Shown here piece after piece: positions 1 to 5,372 of a stretch of 5,450 nucleotides of DNA. Numbering within the stretch: the stretch's first letter is position 1; every line of letters begins with the position of its first letter. The translations under genes were made by a program, and so were the position numbers. Below the pieces are notes generated by a model that saw only the letters and a list, made by a program, of their open reading frames with translations, ran no database searches and was not told the origin of the DNA. This stretch comes from an uncultured Planctomycetaceae bacterium. GTDB taxonomy: Bacteria > Planctomycetota > Planctomycetia > Planctomycetales > Planctomycetaceae. Where the stretch lies: contig CAIJTL010000595.1 of NCBI GenBank assembly GCA_903823545.1, positions 1-5,450 of the forward strand, given 5' to 3'.

Positions 1-101
1 GCAGCGAAGTCGAACCGAGCAAGCCTCTAGGATTCTGTTCCTATCGAACCAAAGCGGCACTGCGCAACATCGTGCTCAAAGAAATCGAACCGCCCAAGTA
101 A
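1..101 (+). CDS. C-terminal end of an unidentified protein (partial, 5' cut by window)
   Basis: The frame starting at base 3 is open to TAA at 99-101 and gives 32 residues ending in a stretch that reads LGFCSYRTKAALRNIVLKEI followed by EPPK. It is followed directly by two more in-frame stops (TAA 102-104, TGA 105-107). The R-N-I-x-L-K-E pattern near the end resembles the last beta strand of DUF1080/3-keto-disaccharide hydrolase and other concanavalin A-like domains common in planctomycetes. That similarity is from memory of the family and rests on very few residues. The clean triple stop and the downstream gene with its own ribosome binding site support a real gene end. The product cannot be named from this fragment. 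Confidence 0.55.
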   Translation, partial: SEVEPSKPLGFCSYRTKAALRNIVLKEIEPPK

Positions 102-156
102 TAATGAGGTCCGCTGGAAGCAATTCGGACGACGCAACGAACATCAGGGAGGAATC

Positions 157-1371
157 ATGGTCCGACTTTGGCTTTTGACGATTGTCTTGCTCTCGTTCTC
201 GCCGCCAGCGATCGCAGCGGACAAGCCGCTGGTCGTTGTCAGCGAGGCCGCTCGCAAAGTTCATGCAGCGGGGTTCGTATTTGACGGGCACAATGACTTG
301 CCGTGGGAGCTTCGCGAGTCTGCAGGCGGTTCGTTCGACAAAGCGGACATTGCAATCGGAGTCCCGAAGTTTCATACAGACATTCCGCGACTAAGAACGG
401 GAAATGTCGGCGCTCAGTTTTGGGCAGCGTACGTGCCAGTCGAAACGTCAAAGGAACTTCGTGCTTTCACGATGACGCTTGAGCAAATCGAAATCATTCG
501 CGCGATGGTTCGGCGATATCCCGATGTTTTTGAGTTTGCAAAGACTGCGGACGATGTCGTTCGGATTCAGAAGTCCGGAAAGATCGCATCGCTGATCGGT
601 GTTGAGGGAGGCCACTCGATCGAAGACTCAATAGACAAGCTGCGGCGATTGCGAGAACTCGGCGTCGGTTACATGACACTGACGCACTCGGACACACTCT
701 CGTGGGCCGATTCAGCCACCGACGAGGCCAAGCACATGGGACTCACGAAGTTTGGCAAAGAAATTGTCCTCGAAATGAACCGACTTGGCATGTTGGTCGA
801 TCTCTCGCACGTCTCGCCTGACACGATGCGTGATGCACTCGAAACTACAAAAGCCCCGATCATCTTTTCGCACTCATCTGCACGAGCGATTGCCGACCAT
901 CCGCGCAACGTTCCCGATGATATCCTGAAGCTGACGCAAAAAAACGGCGGCGTCGTGATGGTCAATTTTTATTCCGGCTTCATTCACCCGGAATCGGCAA
1001 AGCGTCGCGCCAACATGTTCCAAGTGAACCGCGAGTTGCACGCGAAATTTCCCAAAGAAGCGGACTACCAAAAGGCTCGCAAACGCTTCGATTCCGAAAA
1101 CCCCATCGAAGCCGGAACAGTACAGGACGTGGTTGACCACATCGACCACATCGTGGGGGTTGCGGGAATCGATTATGTCGGACTAGGGTCTGATTTCGAC
1201 GGAATCACCAAAACGCCGCGCCAACTGGATGACGTTTCGATGTATCCCTTCATTACGCAAGAGATGCTCAATCGCGGTTACAAACCGGAACAGATTCACA
1301 AAATGATGAGCGGCAATATTCTGCGCGTCATGCGCCGAGCCGAAGAGGTCGCTCGCCAGTTGGCTCAATAG
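157..1371 (+). CDS. Secreted membrane dipeptidase (renal dipeptidase family, peptidase M19)
   Basis: This 404-residue protein is a member of the M19 zinc dipeptidases, which hydrolyse dipeptides, in some members including D-residue or beta-lactam substrates. Residues 1-20 form a signal peptide with a likely cut after AIA (20/21), so it acts outside the cytoplasm. The binuclear zinc site is complete: His45 and Asp47 in DGHNDLPW, the bridging Glu150 in IGVEGGHS, His218 in DLSHVS and His239 in FSHSSAR. His177 (TLTHSD) and Arg250 (HPRNVPDD) occupy the places of the human DPEP1 substrate-binding His152 and Arg230. The late motif GLGSDFDG (343-350) and the C-terminal GNILRVM (387-393) are also family marks. 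Length is normal for the family. The start is set by a strong AGGGAGGA (146-153) just upstream of ATG and by the signal peptide. It lies 55 nt after the preceding stop and 131 nt before the LamG gene. Natural substrate is unknown; peptidoglycan-derived or environmental peptides are plausible. I see no damage. Confidence 0.95.
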   Translation: MVRLWLLTIVLLSFSPPAIAADKPLVVVSEAARKVHAAGFVFDGHNDLPWELRESAGGSFDKADIAIGVPKFHTDIPRLRTGNVGAQFWAAYVPVETSKELRAFTMTLEQIEIIRAMVRRYPDVFEFAKTADDVVRIQKSGKIASLIGVEGGHSIEDSIDKLRRLRELGVGYMTLTHSDTLSWADSATDEAKHMGLTKFGKEIVLEMNRLGMLVDLSHVSPDTMRDALETTKAPIIFSHSSARAIADHPRNVPDDILKLTQKNGGVVMVNFYSGFIHPESAKRRANMFQVNRELHAKFPKEADYQKARKRFDSENPIEAGTVQDVVDHIDHIVGVAGIDYVGLGSDFDGITKTPRQLDDVSMYPFITQEMLNRGYKPEQIHKMMSGNILRVMRRAEEVARQLAQ

Positions 1372-1468
1372 CAGAACAATGCCGCTCAACTACTTCGTCC
1401 GCTCGCAAATAGATGACCGTTACTGAGTTCGCCGATAGCGTCAGAACTCCTGCTCGAAGTCGACGCTA

Positions 1469-1498
1469 CCGGAAAACTCCCTCGTTTTTCGGAGTTTT
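1469..1498 (+). promoter_or_regulatory. Two competing hairpins covering the Shine-Dalgarno of the LamG gene
   Basis: Hairpin A pairs 1469-1477 (CCGGAAAAC) with 1484-1492 (GTTTTTCGG): 9 pairs including one G-U, with a 6-nt loop. Hairpin B pairs 1473-1480 (AAAACTCC) with 1491-1498 (GGAGTTTT): 8 perfect pairs, with a 10-nt loop. They share bases, so only one can form. The GGAG Shine-Dalgarno (1491-1494) is fully paired in B and half paired in A. There is no T-run after either stem that would make a good terminator. A role in translational control is inference; a chance fold of A/T-rich stems is possible. Confidence 0.35.
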
Positions 1499-1502
1499 GC
1501 TC

Positions 1503-3137
1503 ATGCGTTTTTTGTTGTTGGCAGTGCTGCTCTCGTGGGCGACAGCGTCGTTAGCAGACGACGGACTCGTTGCCCATTGGCCGCTCAAAGGTGATTTGAA
1601 AGATCGAGGCCCGCACGCCCTTCATCTCCGTCCTAATGGCGGCGAACTTTCATCAAGCGAGACTGACGGTACGCGATTCGATGGCCGAGATGATTGGTTG
1701 GAGGCTCCAGTTCATGACGCGCTAAAGTTCGGCACGAAGGATTTCACACTCTCGATGTGGGTCAACCTAGAGAAAAATCTGGATGATGTCCCCGGCGACC
1801 TGCTCAGTCAGTTTGATCCAGTTCAGCGTCGAGGTTTTCAACTCAGCATTAAGAGTCACGCTGTCACTGCCAGCCAAGCCAATACGCGCACACTGAATTT
1901 CGGAGTCGACAATAACCGCATCGAGCCGACTTGGACCGATCACGGCCAAGTTGGTCAAAGCGTTTTCGTCAAAGCGCTGGCGGTTTTCGATGGTCAGCTT
2001 TTTGCAGGGACTTGTGAAGCGGGTAAAGATCGTTCGGGGCGCGTCTATCGATTTGATGGAGGGACTCGCTGGATCGATTGCGGCAGCCCGGCGCCATGCA
2101 ACGCGGTTTCAGCATTCGCCGTGTTTGAAGGAAAGCTCTACGCGGGAGTTTCAAAATACCGCTTGGCTGGATCAGCTCTTTCGGAATCAGAGAATCCAAA
2201 CCTCGGCGGGCGAATCTTCCGTTACGATGGCGACTCCCGATGGATCGATTGCGGCCAACTTCCCGATACCGAGGGCATCGGCGGAATGGCGGTATTTCAG
2301 GGAAAGCTCTTTGCTGGGTCGCTCTACAAGCCCGCCGGATTCTTTCGCTACGAAGGTGCTCAACGCTGGACTGCGATGTCGCTGCCGAATGGCAAACGAG
2401 TCGAGGCGATGTGCGTTCACAACGGCGAGCTATTCGCATCGAGCTACGACGAAGCACACATCTATCGTTTCAACGAAGAGACTTGGACCGACTGTGGACA
2501 AGTCGGCGAAGCCGCCAATACTCAAACTTATTCATTCGCGATCCACAACGGCCATATGTACGTCGGCACGTGGCGCACGGGAAAAGTCTTTCGCTACGAT
2601 GGCGACAACAAATGGGCCGATTGCGGGCGACTCGGCGAAGAGTTGGAAGTGATGGGAATGCTCGTCCATAACGGCGGACTCTTTGCTGGCTCACTACCAC
2701 TCGCCGAAGTCTTCCGATATCGCTCTGATGCCGCACCGCAATGGGACAGCGTTGGTCGAGTCGACCTCACCCCGAACGTCATGTATCGCCGCGCCTGGAC
2801 TATGGCCGAGTTCCAAGGTCGCCTCTTCGTCGGAACGCTTCCTTCCGGCAGAGTCCTTTCGATTGCCGCCGGCGCTAACGTCACTGACGACCGCTCGCTT
2901 CCTGCTGGTTGGCAGCACATCACCGCACAGAAAACTGATCGCGAACTGAAACTCTTCGTCAACGGTCGCTTGGCCGCAACGTCCTCTGCCTTTGACCCGT
3001 TGCAGTATGACCTCTCTTCGACGGCTCCTTTGCGAATCGGCTTTGGTCCGACCGACTATTTCAACGGCAAAATCCGAGATGTTCGCCTCCATCAAAGAGC
3101 CCTATCCCAAGACGAAATTTTGACTCTCGTGAAATAG
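1503..3137 (+). CDS. Secreted LamG/concanavalin A-like protein with an inserted seven-blade repeat propeller
   Basis: This 544-residue protein begins with a signal peptide (1-18, cut ASLA/DD). Residues about 20-140 are the first half of a LamG jelly roll: AHWPLKGDLKD, FDGRDDW (59-65), FTLSMWVN (81-88) and LNFGVDN (131-137). Residues about 141-457 are seven repeats of about 40-57 residues beginning near 141, 189, 246, 288, 327, 370 and 412. Each roughly reads W-x-D-C-G, then A-V-x-x-G-x-L-[FY]-A-G, then V-[FY]-R-[FY]-D-G, as in Kelch-like propellers. Residues about 466-544 complete the jelly roll: WQHITA, LKLFVNG (482-488), LRIGFG, and FNGKIRDVRLHQRALS near the end. No catalytic residues were recognised; carbohydrate or matrix binding is a guess from the folds. 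ATG 1503 is chosen over the in-frame ATG at 1413 because it directly precedes the signal peptide and has GGAG 8 nt upstream; the 30-residue extension has neither. I recall similar unnamed planctomycete proteins. Confidence 0.85.
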   Translation: MRFLLLAVLLSWATASLADDGLVAHWPLKGDLKDRGPHALHLRPNGGELSSSETDGTRFDGRDDWLEAPVHDALKFGTKDFTLSMWVNLEKNLDDVPGDLLSQFDPVQRRGFQLSIKSHAVTASQANTRTLNFGVDNNRIEPTWTDHGQVGQSVFVKALAVFDGQLFAGTCEAGKDRSGRVYRFDGGTRWIDCGSPAPCNAVSAFAVFEGKLYAGVSKYRLAGSALSESENPNLGGRIFRYDGDSRWIDCGQLPDTEGIGGMAVFQGKLFAGSLYKPAGFFRYEGAQRWTAMSLPNGKRVEAMCVHNGELFASSYDEAHIYRFNEETWTDCGQVGEAANTQTYSFAIHNGHMYVGTWRTGKVFRYDGDNKWADCGRLGEELEVMGMLVHNGGLFAGSLPLAEVFRYRSDAAPQWDSVGRVDLTPNVMYRRAWTMAEFQGRLFVGTLPSGRVLSIAAGANVTDDRSLPAGWQHITAQKTDRELKLFVNGRLAATSSAFDPLQYDLSSTAPLRIGFGPTDYFNGKIRDVRLHQRALSQDEILTLVK

Positions 3138-3292
3138 CCGTATCCAAAACTTGCTACATTTCCACCAAGCCTGGACACACGGCAGAGCTGTTCGTTGCAT
3201 CAAACAGCAGGTTACCTAACCGTCAAAACCCCAATACCTCGAACCAACATTGCGCCCTTCAATTTGAAGTAGGCACAGGATCTCTCGACTGC

Positions 3293-3321
3293 TTGACGAA
3301 CCACCAACCACGCGCTACCTT
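3293..3321 (+). promoter_or_regulatory. Sigma70-like promoter of the tRNA-Val gene
   Basis: A -35 box TTGACG (3293-3298) and a -10 box TACCTT (3316-3321) are separated by exactly 17 bases. The predicted transcription start falls near 3328, about five bases before the tRNA 5' end at 3333. Box quality, spacing and distance all fit a strong stable-RNA promoter. The rest of the 3138-3332 gap shows nothing I can name. Confidence 0.7.
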
Positions 3322-3332
3322 GCCCACCCTTC

Positions 3333-3406
3333 GGACGATTAGCTCAGTTGGTTAGAGCGCCACGTTGACATCGTGGAGGTCACAGATTCGAGTTCTGTAT
3401 CGTCCA
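3333..3406 (+). tRNA. tRNA-Val (anticodon GAC)
   Basis: A complete 74-nt cloverleaf is visible. The acceptor stem pairs GGACGAT (3333-3339) with ATCGTCC (3399-3405), followed by discriminator A3406. The D arm uses GCTC/GAGC. The anticodon arm is CCACG-TTGACAT-CGTGG with anticodon GAC at 3367-3369, which reads GUC/GUU valine codons. The T arm is ACAGA-TTCGAGT-TCTGT. All stems are perfectly paired. The 3' CCA is not encoded. The 3' part (3380-3406) is also read in antisense as the last codons of the neighbouring integrase, marking it as the probable attachment site. The tRNA itself is intact, so integration rebuilt its 3' end. Confidence 0.97.
3380..3406. other. Probable attachment site (att) of an integrated element in the tRNA-Val 3' end
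   Basis: The 3' part of the tRNA-Val gene (T arm and acceptor strand) abuts an integrase gene that points towards it and overlaps it by 27 bases. Many tyrosine recombinases of genomic islands and prophages use tRNA 3' ends as attB and regenerate the tRNA on insertion. The exact core and its length cannot be fixed without the second copy, and I found no repeat of it up to 5450. The boundaries given are therefore only the overlap between tRNA and integrase. Confidence 0.5.
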
Positions 3407-4564
3407 TCTTGGCTGTTTCGTAGATTGCTGCGAAACAGCCTTTTTTTGTGGAAACGCGGCGTTTTCCGAGTCGTTTAAGGGTCTCGCATTTGGCGATTCT
3501 TGCTCGGCAGTGCTCTGTGATGCTCCACGGAGCAGCGCCAGTGACAGCGCGCCGCCCTCTCCTTTGATGGCACGCTCAAAATGTTCGCGGGTAGTTTGGC
3601 GATAATGTTTGTCGGCAATTGCTTCCGTGTGACCGAGCCAATCGGCGGCGACTTTGGATGGGAAGAGGTCAGCCAATTCGGTTGCTCGACTGCTTCTTAG
3701 GTTGACCCACAGGCGAGGCCACGGCTTCACACCAGCATTGCGGATGATTTTTTGAAACCGAGTCCGCAGGTTGACCGCTTGCCAGTTGGTCCCACCATTC
3801 TTGACTTTGCTGCGATGGCGAGAGATGACGAACACTGCCCCCGGTTCGGCTTGCTCAAACGCCTCTTGCAGCAGTGGCCTTACTTCCGGGAACAATGGCA
3901 CAAGCCGACTTTCGTGCCCCTCAAAATGTTCTGTTTTCGGGGACGGAACTAACATCTCGCCCCGTTCCCAATTGATATGCTCCGAACGAAGGCTCAAAGC
4001 CTCGCTTGGGACACGCAAACCACCGTACCGAGCCAAGCCAACCAACGAGCGCCATTCAGCATCAGGGCACGCGGCAAGCACGCTGCTTTCAATCGTCGAT
4101 CGCTCGATGAACTTCTGCCTGCTTCGATTCGCATTGATCACAACACTGATCTTTGCATCTTGGAATGGGTTGCTTTCGAGCAGCCGATGCTTGCGAGCCG
4201 CCTCAAACACTCCCCTAGCCAATGAGCACCGCTTTGCCATCGTGGCTTTTGCCAAGCCCGCCGCCTTCAGATGCCGCTTAAAGTTCTCCGCATCCAGAAC
4301 GGTCACGTTGGACAGAATCGTTTCGGACCTAAAACAATCCAACAGATTCCGGCGGGTGTGACCAAAGACGACTTTGCTGGCAGGTTTCCAGTCCGGTGCC
4401 TTCATCCGCGAGAATTCGTCGAGCGTGAGAGGCCGTTTTTCGTCCTCATCTGGCTCATGAGGCGCAACAAGTTCCAGTTTGGCCAAACGCTTATAGTCAC
4501 GTTTCCCCAGCGAATTTGGAGGAACTCCACAGTTTCGCCGCGAACATACGAATTCGTTCGTCAC
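3380..4564 (-). CDS. Tyrosine recombinase / element integrase, main open frame (lacks N-terminal arm domain)
   Basis: This 394-residue frame encodes the core-binding and catalytic domains of a phage-type integrase that would recombine an element with the adjacent tRNA-Val. The core-binding domain spans about 58-140 (PASKVVFGHTRRNLLDCF, then SNPF at 131-134). In the catalytic domain I see Arg184 (YGGLRVPSEAL), the beta-hairpin Lys210 (VPSPKTEH), Arg290 (VNLRSSRATEL), His312 (WLGHTEA) and Tyr321 (DKHYRQ). The box II histidine position is Val287. A Ser/Ala/Gln-rich tail follows Tyr321, and its last 22 or so residues are encoded by the tRNA terminator and tRNA 3' end. The initiator here would be GTG at 4564 with no visible Shine-Dalgarno. 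The usual N-terminal arm domain lies upstream in another frame (4561-4713), so the intact gene was probably about 443 codons and this copy is frameshifted. Function in this strain is therefore doubtful. The overall motif style fits integrases common in planctomycetes. Confidence 0.88.
   Translation of the reverse strand: MTNEFVCSRRNCGVPPNSLGKRDYKRLAKLELVAPHEPDEDEKRPLTLDEFSRMKAPDWKPASKVVFGHTRRNLLDCFRSETILSNVTVLDAENFKRHLKAAGLAKATMAKRCSLARGVFEAARKHRLLESNPFQDAKISVVINANRSRQKFIERSTIESSVLAACPDAEWRSLVGLARYGGLRVPSEALSLRSEHINWERGEMLVPSPKTEHFEGHESRLVPLFPEVRPLLQEAFEQAEPGAVFVISRHRSKVKNGGTNWQAVNLRTRFQKIIRNAGVKPWPRLWVNLRSSRATELADLFPSKVAADWLGHTEAIADKHYRQTTREHFERAIKGEGGALSLALLRGASQSTAEQESPNARPLNDSENAAFPQKKAVSQQSTKQPRWTIQNSNL
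3411..3447 (+). terminator. Intrinsic terminator of tRNA-Val
   Basis: GGCTGTTTCG (3411-3420) pairs perfectly with CGAAACAGCC (3431-3440) around a 10-nt loop, and seven T follow (3441-3447). It starts four bases after the tRNA discriminator base. The T-run is on the + strand side only, so it ends the tRNA transcript and shields the convergent integrase from antisense read-through. The same DNA encodes integrase residues about 373-385 on the other strand. Confidence 0.92.
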
Positions 4565-4713
4565 GCGTCGTTCAGATGTGAGATGTGATTGAGATACCGA
4601 TCGGCTGTCGTCTTACTGACATTCGACAATCGAAAAGTTATCCGGTCTTCGTCGCGGTATGTGAATTGAATGATCCCCGTGCAGTTCGCGGAATCAAATT
4701 TGAGGCTCGCCAA
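4561..4713 (-). pseudogene. N-terminal arm-binding part of the integrase, in a shifted frame
   Basis: On the - strand, TTG at 4713-4711 opens 50 codons ending at TGA 4563-4561. An AAGGGA Shine-Dalgarno lies 7 nt before the TTG. The product starts MASLKFDS and contains IQFTYRDEDRITFRLSNVSK, which has the spacing of the arm-binding leader of planctomycete integrases (MASL, an I-x-F strand, an R-x-T-I-R-L-like strand, then a helix). Joined to the main frame, the distance to the conserved RLAKLELV segment is close to that of intact relatives as I remember them. The main frame is open back to about 4612, so a single-base loss anywhere in 4561-4612 explains the break. The TGA overlaps the GTG of the main frame (GTGA), so two coupled genes are a formal alternative. 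No slippery heptamer is present. Sequencing error cannot be excluded. Confidence 0.65.
4574..4587. repeat. 7-bp tandem direct repeat (AGATGTG x2) at the integrase frame break
   Basis: AGATGTG occurs twice in a row at 4574-4580 and 4581-4587 (CACATCT x2 on the coding - strand). It lies inside the stretch where the two integrase frames overlap. Because the unit is not a multiple of three, copy-number change alters the frame. A third copy would join the N-terminal and main frames with no stop, whereas one copy would give an immediate TGA. Confidence 0.85.
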
Positions 4714-4851
4714 GATCGCTTCCCTTAGTTTTTTGCACGCGAGGCCATGACTACTTGCATTGAAACAAAGTCGCTGAAACAGACAGTCGCCGACGAATAC
4801 CAGTGAGCGAAAGCGAGTTTAGACCGGCGTCTGCTGCTTCACTTTTTCACG

Positions 4852-5046
4852 TTATCCGGATGCTGCAACCTTCTGTTCCAGCTCCGCAATCCGCCGCCGC
4901 GAATCCTCCAACTCTCTCCGGGCTTCATCAAGACCTTGCCGAGCCGCCTGAAGTTCTTGTTGCAACGAAACGATCAACTCGACCAGCCACTCCCCGCTGA
5001 CCCGCCCGTCTCGCACATCCTGCTTCAATGCCTCGACACCGTCCAG
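4852..5046 (-). pseudogene. Coiled-coil fragment resembling the N-terminus of an IS66-like transposase
   Basis: After an in-frame TGA (5049-5047) the - strand is open for 64 codons to TAA (4854-4852). The peptide begins LDGVEALKQDVRDGRV, continues ELIVSLQQELQAARQ and ends in a heptad-rich helix with RRRIAELEQKVAASG. The D-V-R-x-G-R, L-[IV]-x-L-Q and R-I-A-E-L-E pattern resembles, from memory, the leader helix of IS66-family transposases in planctomycetes, which normally continues into several hundred more residues. Here nothing matching follows the stop. There is no ATG; TTG and GTG codons occur in frame but have no well-placed Shine-Dalgarno. I read it as an insertion-sequence remnant. A generic small coiled-coil protein is the alternative. 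Confidence 0.45.
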
Positions 5047-5372
5047 TCACGACTGATAATCAATCCGACAAAATCACACAGCCCTAGTTTCAGAGATTGG
5101 ATAGCCAGGAATCTGGCGAGCACCGCCAAAACGGTCGTCTATGAGGCGGTACGGCAGTGCGGCGGACTGGGTGCCGACTGAATATTCCGCAGCAGGATTG
5201 TTCTCGCCAAGTCTTCATTCTGAATTCGCCGTTGCAATGGCTCAGACAACGACGCGTGCAGTCGCATTCACGAGTTCTTCATGGAAACCTCACACTACAT
5301 CACTAAAAACTCAGGTGTGCCGAGCCGTTGCGTGGTGTAGGTCGAGCGAGAACTTGTGGAGTTGACGTTGAG
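5047..5372. other. Stretch without a recognisable gene
   Basis: About 330 bases contain only short open frames on both strands. None has a family motif, a good ribosome binding site or convincing codon structure. I see no terminal inverted repeats, no copy of the tRNA-Val 3' end and no array. It may be eroded element DNA between the transposase-like fragment and the next gene. Confidence 0.4.

Noticed and set aside
1413..1502. 30-codon in-frame N-terminal extension of the LamG protein from ATG 1413
   Set aside because: No Shine-Dalgarno, it is basic and not signal-like, and it would bury the clear signal peptide that starts at 1503.
1951..2652. Long + strand open frame inside the LamG-propeller gene (and a 162-codon - strand one at 1969-2457)
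   Set aside because: Arg/Ser-rich shadow translations of the repeat-containing gene, with no domain and no ribosome binding site.
3187..3208. GCTGTT/AACAGC hairpin after the LamG gene as a terminator
   Set aside because: Only six pairs, a 10-nt loop and no T-run.
3771..4361. 196-codon + strand open frame antisense to the integrase
   Set aside because: Overlaps a gene with clear catalytic motifs on the other strand; composition is shadow-like with no recognisable domain.
4561..4612. Programmed -1 ribosomal frameshift in the integrase
   Set aside because: No X-XXY-YYZ slippery heptamer in the overlap of the two frames; an indel or start-stop coupling fits better.
5139..5267. 42-codon - strand open frame starting MRLHASLSEP
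   Set aside because: No Shine-Dalgarno and no family resemblance; length is within chance.
4803..5365. Three + strand open frames of 65-81 codons
   Set aside because: Mutually overlapping, no motifs, poor start contexts, and partly antisense to the coiled-coil fragment.
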